Source: Bog-473 sp963824195 (GTDB lineage: Bacteria; Actinomycetota; Acidimicrobiia; Acidimicrobiales; RAAP-2). From it: a stretch of 64,000 nt of DNA. This document shows, one piece after another, positions 36,369 to 45,154 of this stretch. The translations under genes were made by a program, and so were the position numbers. Every line of letters starts with the position of its first letter. The stretch's first letter is position 1. The stretch is taken from the NCBI GenBank assembly GCA_963824195.1, contig CAWGOJ010000022.1, positions 1 to 64,000 of the forward strand, written 5' to 3'. A model generated the notes under the pieces. It ran no database searches. It saw nothing but the letters and a program-made list of their open reading frames with translations, and was not told the origin of the DNA.

Positions 36369-37366
36369 AGATCGACAGCGGTCTCGGCGCTGCGCTGCCG
36401 AGGGTGGCCGACCGGGTGACGGCGGCCGAGGCGGCAGGGCTCGACTGCCTGTGGGCCGCCGAGACGACGAACGACCCCTTCCTGTCGCTCACGCTGGCGG
36501 CCGAGCACTCGACGTCGGTGCTGCTCGGGACAGGCGTCGCCATCGCCTTCGCCCGCAACCCGATGAGCCTGGCGTACACGACCAACCAGCTGCAGGAGTA
36601 CTCGGAGGGTCGGGTCGTGCTGGGGATGGGCTCGCAGGTGCGGCGGCATATCGAGAAGCGCTTCAGCTCGACGTGGTCGCACCCGGCCGCTCGGATGCGG
36701 GAGTTCGTGCTCGCCCTGCGGACGATCTGGGCCTCGTGGAACGAGGGCGGGCCCCCGGGCTTCGAGGGCGAGTTCTACACCCACACCCTCATGACGCCGG
36801 TCTTCGCTCCGGCGCCGCACGCGTTCGGGCCGCCCCGGGTCTTCCTCGCCGCGGTGGGCCCGCTGATGAACGAGGTGGCGGGCGAGGTCGCCGACGGGGT
36901 CATCACCCACGGCATCTGCTCGGCGCGCTACCTGCGCGAGGTGATCGTGCCGGCGCTCGACCGCGGCCTGGCGAAGTCGGGCCGTTCGCGTCACGCCTTC
37001 GAAGTCACGTGCCCCGGCTTCATCTCCGTCGTGGAGGACGCGTCGAGGATGGCGCAGGCCCGGGACGCCATGCGGCGCCAGGTCGGCTACTACGCCTCCA
37101 CCCCGGCCTACCGGCCCGTTCTCGACCTCCACGGCTGGGGTGACCTGCAGAGCGAGCTCTACGACTGCTCGAAGGAGGGGCGGTGGGAGGACATGGCCCG
37201 CCTCGTCGACGACGAGGTGCTCGACACGCTGACCATCGTCTGCCTTCCGGGCGATCTGGCCGCAGAGGTCGGCCGCCGGTACGGGGGGCTGGTCGACCGC
37301 ATCAACGTCTCGTGGTGGCGCAAGGAGTGGTGGCCCGACGTCGAGACGGAGCTGCGCGCTCTGTGA
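36365..37366 (+). CDS. luciferase-like (LLM) F420-dependent oxidoreductase
   Basis: 333 residues from GTG 36365 (GTGA overlap). Motifs LWAAETTNDPFLSL, TGVAIAFARNPMSLAYTTNQL, GRVVLGMGSQVRRHIEKRF and GPLMNEVAGEVADGVITH are those of the actinobacterial LLM subgroup also represented at 14975. It follows the CoA-transferase and overlaps the hydrolase, so it is part of the TetR-controlled operon. Likely oxidises the operon's CoA ester or ketone. Confidence 0.88.
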   Translation: MKIDSGLGAALPRVADRVTAAEAAGLDCLWAAETTNDPFLSLTLAAEHSTSVLLGTGVAIAFARNPMSLAYTTNQLQEYSEGRVVLGMGSQVRRHIEKRFSSTWSHPAARMREFVLALRTIWASWNEGGPPGFEGEFYTHTLMTPVFAPAPHAFGPPRVFLAAVGPLMNEVAGEVADGVITHGICSARYLREVIVPALDRGLAKSGRSRHAFEVTCPGFISVVEDASRMAQARDAMRRQVGYYASTPAYRPVLDLHGWGDLQSELYDCSKEGRWEDMARLVDDEVLDTLTIVCLPGDLAAEVGRRYGGLVDRINVSWWRKEWWPDVETELRAL

Positions 37367-38610
37367 GGCCCCTCGACGTGTCGGTGTCGGGGTACGTGGC
37401 GCCGGGCTTCGAGCCCGTCGCCCGGGTGCTCGGGGAGGGCGCGTCCGTCACGTTGGGCGAGCGGGAGCGACGGGCCGACCTGGGCGACGGCGGCGGCGCC
37501 TTCTGCGCGTACGTCGATGGGGAGTGCGTGGTGGACCTGTGGGCGGGCCCCGCCGGAACGGGTGGTCGGGAGTGGGCGCAGGACACCCGGGCCGTCATCA
37601 TGTCGTCGACCAAGGGCATGACGACGTTGTGCGCGCACCTGCTCGAGGACCGGGGCGAGCTCGACCTCGATGCGCCGGTCGTCCGGTACTGGCCCGAGTT
37701 CGGGTGCCTCGGCAAGTCGCCGACCACCGTGCGCCAGCTGCTCAGCCACCAGTCGGGCGCCATCGGGCTCCCCGGGTCCGACGAGCTGCTGTCGTGGGAC
37801 GGCCGCGGGTGGGACGACACCGTGGCCCTCGCCGCGGGTGTCGCGTCGGGGGCGCCGGCCTGGGAGCCGGGGACCCGCCACGGCTACCACGGCGTGACGT
37901 TCGGATGGCTGGTCGGCGAGCTGGTGCGGCGGGTCAGCGGGTCGAGCCTCGGGGCGTTCTTCGACGCCGAAGTGGCGCGGCCGCTCGGCGTCGCCGGCGC
38001 CATCTCCATCGGGACCCCGGCGACCGTGCTCGGGTCGGTGGCGACGGTGCTGGAGTTCCCGGTGCGGCCGGGGAAGGAGAGCGCGCTGCGCGCCATCGAC
38101 CCCGAGTCCAGGTCCGGGCGGTCGGTCCTGGCCGGTGCGCACGGGAGCCTCTTCGCCGACGAGGTGGGCCGGCCCCGCTTCGCCGACTTCATGAACACCC
38201 CGGCCGTCCTGCAAGCCCAGATCGGCGCGCTGGGCGCCACGGCGACGGCCCGGGCGCTGGCCCGTGTGTACGCGGCCCTGGCCACCGGCGAGGAGCTGGT
38301 GTCACGGGCGTCGGTGGAGCGCTTCCGGGTCGAGCAGGTGTGCGGCCGCGACGCCGTCATGGCCGTGCCCACCCGCTGGGCGGTGGGCTACTCGCTCGAG
38401 CCGCCCGCACTCGTGCCCGGCATCCCACCGATGCACGGTCCCAACGACGGTGCCTTCGGGCACATGGGCGCCGGCGGCCAGATCGGCTTCGCGGACCCGG
38501 CCGCCCGCGTCGCCTGCGGCTTCGTGCGCAACCACCTGGAGAACCAGGCGCTCCCTCTCATGGGCGCCTGCCTGGTGGACGTGCTGTACTCGTGCCTGGG
38601 GACGACGTGA
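37363..38610 (+). CDS. serine hydrolase of the beta-lactamase/EstB family
   Basis: 415 residues from GTG 37363. Class C beta-lactamase/esterase fold: SSTK (81-84, SxxK nucleophile and base), Y175 in HGYHGVTF (the YxN-type tyrosine), and HMG (367-369) in GHMGAGGQIG, the third box. LSHQSGAIGLPG is the usual family motif. No signal peptide, so a cytoplasmic esterase or lactonase rather than antibiotic resistance. In the operon it may open a lactone or hydrolyse an ester intermediate. Confidence 0.88.
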   Translation: MRPLDVSVSGYVAPGFEPVARVLGEGASVTLGERERRADLGDGGGAFCAYVDGECVVDLWAGPAGTGGREWAQDTRAVIMSSTKGMTTLCAHLLEDRGELDLDAPVVRYWPEFGCLGKSPTTVRQLLSHQSGAIGLPGSDELLSWDGRGWDDTVALAAGVASGAPAWEPGTRHGYHGVTFGWLVGELVRRVSGSSLGAFFDAEVARPLGVAGAISIGTPATVLGSVATVLEFPVRPGKESALRAIDPESRSGRSVLAGAHGSLFADEVGRPRFADFMNTPAVLQAQIGALGATATARALARVYAALATGEELVSRASVERFRVEQVCGRDAVMAVPTRWAVGYSLEPPALVPGIPPMHGPNDGAFGHMGAGGQIGFADPAARVACGFVRNHLENQALPLMGACLVDVLYSCLGTT

Positions 38611-38640
38611 GCGGCGTCAGGGGAGCCGAAGGGGGCAGCG

Positions 38641-40193
38641 GTGTACGCAGCTGAGCACGCAGCAGAGCATCCGGACCAGCCGGCGATCGTCATGGCGCCC
38701 TCGGGGCGGACCTTGACCTTCGCGGAGTACGAGGCCGGGGCGAACCAGGTGGCCCACGTCCTGCGTGAGACGGGCCTGCGCCGGAAGGACCACGTGGCGA
38801 TCTTCATGGAGAACGACCCCGCCATGCTCCTCGCGGAAGCGGGGGCCGAGCGTACCGGGCTCTACTTCACGCCGGTCAACTCCTACCTCTCCCCCGAGGA
38901 GGTGGCGTACATCGTCAACGACTCCGAGTCGCGGGTCGTCGTCACCTCGGCCGCCAAGGCGGAGGTGGCGCAACAGCTGCCTGCACTGTGCCCCGAGGTC
39001 GACCGCTGGCTGATGGTTGGGAGTGACGGCGACCCCGCCGGGCCATTCGAGTCGTGGGAGGAGGCGGTGGGCCGCCAGGCGACCGACCCCGTGGCCGACG
39101 AGCAGCTCGGCGCGCCCATGATGTACTCGTCGGGAACCACAGGGCGACCCAAGGGGATCCTGCGCCCGATGTACGACATCCACCCGTCGGAGACCAGCAT
39201 CGCCGTCCTCGGGATCGCCGCGCTGTGGAGCTCCGCGAGGACATGGTGTACCTGTCGCCGGCGCCGCTGTACCACACCGCCCCGCAGGTGAGCGTCGCCA
39301 TCGCGCTGCGCATGAAGTCGACCGCGGTCGTCATGGAGCACTTCGACCCGGCGCTCTACCTCGACCTGGTGGGTTCGCAGCGGGTCACGCACTCCCAGGT
39401 CGTGCCGACGATGTTCACCCGCATGCTCAAGCTGCCGGACGACGTGCGGGCGGCGGCCGACCTGTCCTCGCTCGAGGTCGTCATCCATGCCGCCGCGCCG
39501 TGCCCGGTGCCCGTGAAGGAGCAGATGATCGAGTGGTTCGGCCCGATCCTGCTCGAGTACTACGCCGCCACCGAGGGCAACGGCTGCACCTTCATCACCT
39601 CGGACGACTGGCTCGCCCACAAGGGCAGCGTGGGCCGGGCCGTGCTGAGCGACATCCACATCCTCGACGACGACGGGAACGAATGCCCGACCGGCACGTC
39701 CGGCACGGTCTGGTTCGCCGGCGCGACCGATTTCGAGTACTACCGCGACCCCGAGAAGACGGCGAGCACGCGCCGTGACGACGGCAAGACGAGCACCGTC
39801 GGCGACGTCGGCTACCTGGACGAGGACGGCTACCTGTTCCTCACCGACCGCAAGGCGCACATGATCATCTCCGGCGGCGTGAACATCTACCCGCAGGAGA
39901 CCGAGAACCTTCTCGTCACCCACCCCAAGGTGCTCGATGCCGCCGTCATCGGCGTGCCCGACGAGGACCTGGGCGAGGAGGTGAAGGCGGTCGTGCAGCC
40001 CGTGGACGGCGTGGTCGGCGACGAGGCGCTCGAGCGCGAGCTGATCGCCTTCTGCCGCGAGCACCTGGCCCACTTCAAGTGCCCGCGCAGCGTGGATTTC
40101 GTCGACGAGCTGCCCCGCCTGCCCACCGGGAAGCTCTACAAGGGCGTGCTCCGTGAGCAGTACTGGGGCGACCACGCCACCCGGATCGTGTGA
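38641..40193 (+). pseudogene. AMP-forming acyl-CoA synthetase, frameshifted
   Basis: Starts at GTG 38641 (EHPDQPAIVMAPSGRTLTFA) and carries the P-loop MMYSSGTTGRPKGIL. After ALWSS the frame is lost near 39229-39240. The rest (EDMVYLSPAPLYHTAP, YYAATEGNG, VGDVGYLDEDGYLFLTDR, catalytic Lys in LPTGKLYKG) continues one frame back to 40193. A single missing base explains it, and both parts are otherwise well preserved, so this is a recent mutation or a sequence error. The intact protein would be about 517 residues, activating the operon's acid. Overlaps the kinase start (GTGA). Confidence 0.85.
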
Positions 40194-41559
40194 CGGCCGG
40201 CCTACCCGACGACCTGGTGTCCTGGGTCGAGGACGTCGGAGGCGGCCGCCTGGCGCTGGCCGACCGCAAGCAGGGCGGGGCGCGCAAGGAAGCCTGGTTC
40301 GTCGACCTCGAGCGCCCGGACGGCACGACGGAGCACCTCTTCCTGCGCTACGACCGCTCCGATCCGGCCCGCACCAGGGATCCCTGGACGCTGCACCGCG
40401 AGGCCACCGTGTACCTGGCCCTGCAGGGCGGGCCGGTGCCCGTCCCCCGTGTCCTCGGCGTGCACCCGGTGCACCAGGCCATGCTCTCCGAGAGGGTGGC
40501 GGGCGAGAACTGGTTCTCCCGTATCGCCGATCCGGCCGAACAGGAGGCGACCGCACGCGACTTCATGACGAAGCTGGCCGCCCTGCACTCCCTCGACGCG
40601 GCTGCGCTCGACCTGCCGGCTTTCCCCACCGTGACGACGGTCGCCGACGGCGTGCACGCCGAGCTCGACGAATGGGACCGTGTGCTCGCCGAACGGGGTG
40701 GGACGCCGGACCCCGCCCTCGCCTTCTCGTTGCGCTGGCTGCGCCGCAACGTCCCGACTACGCCGGCCCGCCCGTCCTCGTGCAGGGCGACACCGGGCCG
40801 GGCAACTTCATGTACGTGGGCGGGCGCGTGACCGCCGTCGTCGACTGGGAGCTGGCGCACCTCGGGGACCCCATGGACGACATCGCCTGGCTGTCGTTGC
40901 GGGCAACCCAGGAGCCCTTCACCGACTTCCCGACGCGGCTGCGCGAGTACGCCGAGCTCTCCGGCAATGCCATCGACGAGGCGCGGGTGCACTACTACCA
41001 GGTGATGGCCGAGACCAAGCTCCAGGTGATGGGTCACCGACCGGATGCCGCCGGAACCCGGTCGGCGGACACGGACGCTGGCAACGGCTTCATCTACCAG
41101 ATGCTGCACCGGCGGCTGTGGCTCGAGGCGCTGGCGGCCGCCACCGGCCTGGCGCTGACACCGGCCGAGGAGCCACGGGCCCGGGACCGGAGCGACCACG
41201 ACTGGATGTACGACGCCGTGCTGTCGCAACTGCGCGACGTGATCGTGCCCCGCACGCCGGACCCCCTGGCGGCGGCGCGTGGCAAGGGGATCGCCCGCCT
41301 GATCAAGTACCTGGCGCAGGTCGATGCCTACGGTGCGTCCTACGAGGCGCTCGAGCTCGACGACCTCGAGGCGCTGCTCGGCCGGCGCCCCGAGTCGGTC
41401 GCTCTGGGGCGGGCGGCGGCGGCGGATGCCGTGGCGGCGGGCTCGGTGAGCGACGAGGCGTACCTCGGTGCGTTGTGGCGGCGGGTGGCCCGCGAGACCG
41501 AGCTGGCCCGGCCGTCCATGGGGGCGCTGGCCGACCGGCACTGGCCCGAGCTGAGGTGA
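40190..41559 (+). pseudogene. APH-like (ACAD10/11-type) phosphotransferase, frameshifted
   Basis: From GTG 40190: LALADRKQGGARKEAWFV, LFLRYDRSD, VPVPRVLGVHP, MLSERVAGENWFS. Around 40745-40755 one base is missing in a C-run (read GTCCCGAC where GTCCCCGAC would keep frame). The catalytic half YAGPPVLVQGDTGPGNFMYV, VTAVVDWELAHLGDPMDDIA then continues in another frame to 41559. QGD and DWE are the catalytic and metal Asp. The HLGDPMDDIAW ending is the hallmark of kinase domains fused to or beside acyl-CoA dehydrogenases. Restored length about 456. Likely phosphorylates a hydroxyacyl-CoA. Confidence 0.82.
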
Positions 41560-41565
41560 GATGAC

Positions 41566-42594
41566 ATGACCAGCGAGCTGTTCGGTGTCGACCTCGACCG
41601 GCGGCGAGCCGAGCGAACCTACCGGACGTTCGGCCCCGAGGACGACGACTTCCACGACGAGGAGATGACGGACCGCTGGTGGGAGACCGAGACCAACTGG
41701 TTCTCGTGGAACGTCCCCGAGCGCCGGCTCGGTGGCTGGACCTACTGCCAGGCCCGCCCCAACGCACAGCTGTGCAACGGCGGGGCCTGGGTGTGGGACG
41801 AGGGTGGGGCCTATCCGTGGGATCTCGCCTACCGGGCCGAGTACTCGGGCCTGCAACTCGCGCCGCGTGCCGAGCGTGACATGCGCGACTTCGAGTGGCC
41901 CAACGGGGTGCGCGTGCGCGTGCTCGAGCCGTTGGCGCGCTACGCCGTGTCGTACTCGGATCCGGGCGGACTCGAGCTGGAGCTCGAGTTCGAGGCGATC
42001 ATGGCGCCGAATCCCCACCCGAGAGGCGTGGTTCCGTTCTTCAAGGGCGTGCACTTCGACCAGGCGGGCCACGTCACCGGGACCATGGTGCTGCGCAGCG
42101 AGGAGGTGCCGATCGACTGCTACTCGGTGCGCGACCGCTCGTGGGGGCCACGACCACAGGGCCGCCCCAAGCGCCGCACGGGCGAGGCGCCCTCGCAGGC
42201 GGGGAACTTCGGTGGCGTGGGCTATTCCTTCTGCGCCGCGGGGCCGGGCGAGGCCTGGCTGGTGTACGCCGTGCCCGGCCCCGCGTCGGACCCCGTCACG
42301 TGCGGCTTCCTGCTCCGGGACAGCGAGTACGGGCACATCCTGGCCGGGGAGCGCCGCGTGACCTTCGACGCCGCGACCGGGTGGCCACTGACGTTCGAGA
42401 TTGAGGCGGTGGACGAAATCGATCGTCGGTTGTCGGTACGCGGCGAGACTGTGAGCCGGCACTGGCGCGGTCACGGCGGGGACTCGCTGGTCCACTGGCA
42501 GTGGGACGACGGGGTGGAGGGCTGGGGCGAGGACCAGAGCTACTTCAGCCGCGGCCAATGGGAGGCCAACCGGCGGCGGGCCACGAGAGGCTGA
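41566..42594 (+). CDS. CrtC/AttH-like (DUF7064/DUF7065-type) protein, copy 2
   Basis: 342 residues from ATG 41566. Trp- and Tyr-rich beta protein: WETETNWFSWNVPERRLGG, WVWDEGGAYPWDLAY, PHPRGVVPFFKGVHFDQ, and VRDRSWGPRPQGRP, the RDxSWG hallmark shared with the protein at 29413 in the opposite arm. Last gene of the rightward TetR operon. Catalytic function unknown; it may bind or transform a terpenoid or steroid-like intermediate. Confidence 0.65.
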   Translation: MTSELFGVDLDRRRAERTYRTFGPEDDDFHDEEMTDRWWETETNWFSWNVPERRLGGWTYCQARPNAQLCNGGAWVWDEGGAYPWDLAYRAEYSGLQLAPRAERDMRDFEWPNGVRVRVLEPLARYAVSYSDPGGLELELEFEAIMAPNPHPRGVVPFFKGVHFDQAGHVTGTMVLRSEEVPIDCYSVRDRSWGPRPQGRPKRRTGEAPSQAGNFGGVGYSFCAAGPGEAWLVYAVPGPASDPVTCGFLLRDSEYGHILAGERRVTFDAATGWPLTFEIEAVDEIDRRLSVRGETVSRHWRGHGGDSLVHWQWDDGVEGWGEDQSYFSRGQWEANRRRATRG

Positions 42595-42646
42595 CCGGGC
42601 ACGAGTTCGAGGACCACGGGGCGGGTACTGCGACCGTTCCCCTCCG

Positions 42647-43831
42647 ATGCCCGCCGCCCCTGGCTCAGAGGTCGCTGTCGTCGGACCGTCAGCGCTCGCT
42701 GCGCTCTCGAGCGAGGCCCTGATGGAGTCCGCGGCCGAGACGGCGCGGCAGATGGGGGCACTGGTGGGACGCTTCGTGGAGCTTGTGGGTGAGCTCGACC
42801 GGCGCGACGGGTGGCGGGCCGAGGGAGCGACGTCGCTCGAGGCCTGGGTCGTCGAGCGCTGCGGCGTCTCGGTCCCGACCGCCCGAGCGTGGACTCACGT
42901 GGCGGGGCGGCTCTTCGACCTGCCCGAGCTCGCGACCGCGCTGAGTACGGGCGAACTCAGCTTCGACAAGGTGCGCGCCGTCGTCGACGTGGCGACGCCC
43001 GAGACCGACCACGACCTGCGCGAGCGGGCCGCGCAATGCTCTGTAAAGCAGCTCGCCGAACTCGCCCGCTCGACCAGCGGGACGGACGAGGTGCAGGCGC
43101 AGCGCGACCACGAGCGCCGCTCCCTGCGCTGCAACGACGGGTTCCGCACCGTCAGCATCCAGCTCCCGCCGGCGCCGTACGCCGAGGTCCGGGCGTGCCT
43201 CGAGAACCGGGCCCGGCGGATCCCTTCCGACGGCGAGACGCCGTGGGACCAGCGGATGTGCGACGCCTTCCTGGAGATGCTCCGCTCATCGGGCACGCGT
43301 GGGTCGAGCCCCTACTTCGTGGTGGCCCACGTCCCCTTGGAATCCCTGATCGACACGCAGTCGGACGAGGCCTCCGCCCTGGCGGGCGCGCTCGAGCGCG
43401 GTGGGCTCCTCAGCGTCGAGACGGTGCGCCGTCTCGCCTGTGACAGCACCATCGCCATCGCCGTCGACGACGACGTCGGGCACACGATGTACGAGGGTCG
43501 GGCCCGACGCGAGCCGACCGATGCCCAACACCGGGAGATCCGGCGCCGGGACCGCCACTGCCGCTTCCCGGGTTGCACCAACGCGACCTTCACGAACACC
43601 CACCACATCAAACCGTGGAAACCGGATGGCCGGACCGATCTCGACAATCTCGCGTTGCTCTGCGAGTACCACCATCACCGCGTCCATTCCAAACAGTGGA
43701 CGATGTCGGGGGACGCCAACGCGGAGCTGAGCTTCATCGGCCCGACGGGCCGGGTCATGACGTCGCGCGCCTCGCCGTTGTGGACCCGGGGAAGCGGGCG
43801 ATCGAACGGGGACAGGCGCGCGCCGCGGTAG
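42647..43831 (+). CDS. DUF222-HNH endonuclease-like protein
   Basis: 394 residues from ATG 42647. The N-terminal half is the alpha-helical DUF222 domain (LDRRDGWRAEGATSLEAWV, LSTGELSFDKVRAVV). The C-terminal HNH box is intact: CRFPGCTN, TNTHHIKPWKPDGRTDLDNL, LLCEYHHHRVH, with paired zinc residues. Such proteins are abundant, repeated and often mobile in actinobacteria; their role is unclear (selfish or homing-like nucleases are suspected). It ends one base before the convergent P450 stop. No flanking repeats were found. Confidence 0.9.
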   Translation: MPAAPGSEVAVVGPSALAALSSEALMESAAETARQMGALVGRFVELVGELDRRDGWRAEGATSLEAWVVERCGVSVPTARAWTHVAGRLFDLPELATALSTGELSFDKVRAVVDVATPETDHDLRERAAQCSVKQLAELARSTSGTDEVQAQRDHERRSLRCNDGFRTVSIQLPPAPYAEVRACLENRARRIPSDGETPWDQRMCDAFLEMLRSSGTRGSSPYFVVAHVPLESLIDTQSDEASALAGALERGGLLSVETVRRLACDSTIAIAVDDDVGHTMYEGRARREPTDAQHREIRRRDRHCRFPGCTNATFTNTHHIKPWKPDGRTDLDNLALLCEYHHHRVHSKQWTMSGDANAELSFIGPTGRVMTSRASPLWTRGSGRSNGDRRAPR

Positions 43832-45082
43832 CTAGCTGAGCTGCAACGGCAGGTTCCGGAATCCCCGCAGCGCCTGCACCGGCTTGTAGCGCAGGGCGTC
43901 CCGCGGCACCGCCAAGCGCATGGCGGGGAAGCGGCGCACCAGTTCCCCGATGGCGATTTGACCTTCCAGACGCGCCAGCTGGTTACCGAGGCAGAAGTGC
44001 TTCCCGAAGGCGAAGGTCAGGTGCCGGTTCGGCTCTCTTCCGAGGTCAAGGTCGTCCGGACGCTCAAAGACCGACTCGTCGCGGTTGGCCGAGATGATCA
44101 TGCCCAGCACCTTGCTCCCTTTGGCCATCGTCGTGCCGCCGACCTCGACGTCGTCGAGCAGCGTCCGGGCGGCGCCGCAGGGAACGGGCGTGGTGAAGCG
44201 GAGGAGCTCCTCGACGGCCGTCGGTATCAGGGCCGGCTCAGCCCGCAGTCGCTCCGCCTGCTCGGGGTGCTCTATCAATGCGACGGCGGAGCTCCCGATC
44301 AGGTTGGCGGTCGTGTCGTGGCCCGCCAGCATCAGGAGGAAGATCATCGCCATGACCTCGTCCGGGCTCAGGGAGTCGCCGTCCTCGCTCGCCTCCAGGA
44401 GAGCCGAGATCAGCCCGTCGTCCGGCTGGGCGCGACGCTGCTCGGCCAGGCGCTCGAGCACGGCATAGAGCTTGCGCGCCGTCGGGACGGCGCGCATGGC
44501 GTCGGCGGTCGAGCCGCTCCCCAGGCGCACCACGAAGCGCTCCACGAGCACGTGGAACTCGTTCCGGTCCTCGTCGCCGACGCCAAGCATGGTCGAGATG
44601 ACCGACAGCGGCAGTGGCACGGCGACGTCACCCACCAGGTCGATGGTCTCCCCCCCGCGCTGCTCCACCTTGTCGAACAACTCAGTCACGATGCGCTCGA
44701 TCTCGCCCGTCATCTGCTGCACCATGCGGGGCGTGAACGCTTTGTTCACCAGCCGACGCAGCCGGGCATGATCGGGGTCGTCCTTGTAGACCATGCTGCT
44801 CATCAGGAGCCGGAACATCCGGGGCAGGTGCCGCATTAAGAAACTGGAGCCCTGGCTCGTGCTCGTGGGGTCGCTCGAGAAGCGCACGTCGTTGTGGAGC
44901 AGCAGGACGTGCTCATGACGCGTCAGCATGTAGCCGGTGCCCCCTAGAAGCTGCTTGGAGAAGGCCCGCGACACCGGCGCGCTGCGGCGCAGCTCCCCGT
45001 AGCGGGGATAGGGGTCGGAGAACATGACCGGGTCGCCCAGATCCGTCGTCTCGAGCCGTCCTGCCGGTGCCGCGTGCGTCAC
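43832..45082 (-). CDS. cytochrome P450
   Basis: 416 residues from GTG 45082. I-helix AGHDTT (253-258), EELLR with E292/R295, heme loop FAFGKHFCLG with Cys364, and DDPDHARLRRLVNKAFTPR upstream, all as in actinobacterial class I P450s. Monocistronic and divergent from the tandem GntR regulator, whose operator-like element lies between them, so it may be a regulatory target. Redox partners are not encoded nearby. Confidence 0.95.
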   Translation of the reverse strand: MTHAAPAGRLETTDLGDPVMFSDPYPRYGELRRSAPVSRAFSKQLLGGTGYMLTRHEHVLLLHNDVRFSSDPTSTSQGSSFLMRHLPRMFRLLMSSMVYKDDPDHARLRRLVNKAFTPRMVQQMTGEIERIVTELFDKVEQRGGETIDLVGDVAVPLPLSVISTMLGVGDEDRNEFHVLVERFVVRLGSGSTADAMRAVPTARKLYAVLERLAEQRRAQPDDGLISALLEASEDGDSLSPDEVMAMIFLLMLAGHDTTANLIGSSAVALIEHPEQAERLRAEPALIPTAVEELLRFTTPVPCGAARTLLDDVEVGGTTMAKGSKVLGMIISANRDESVFERPDDLDLGREPNRHLTFAFGKHFCLGNQLARLEGQIAIGELVRRFPAMRLAVPRDALRYKPVQALRGFRNLPLQLS

Positions 45083-45131
45083 CTTTCCCCCCGTCCATCA
45101 ATCCACCAGGGATTCAGGGCTCCTGGCACCT

Positions 45132-45147
45132 AATTGAGTATAACTTA
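45132..45147 (+). promoter_or_regulatory. AATTGAGTATAACTTA element at the tandem GntR promoter
   Basis: Contains GT-ATA-AC, the core expected of GntR/FCD operators, and TATAAC (45139-45144) as a -10 with only ten bases to the ATG at 45155. Suggests an almost leaderless, autoregulated gene. Confidence 0.5.
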
Positions 45148-45154
45148 TTGACCG

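Noticed and set aside
37363..38610. Serine hydrolase as a beta-lactamase resistance gene
   Set aside because: No signal peptide and it sits inside a CoA-ester operon; the EstB-type esterase reading fits better.
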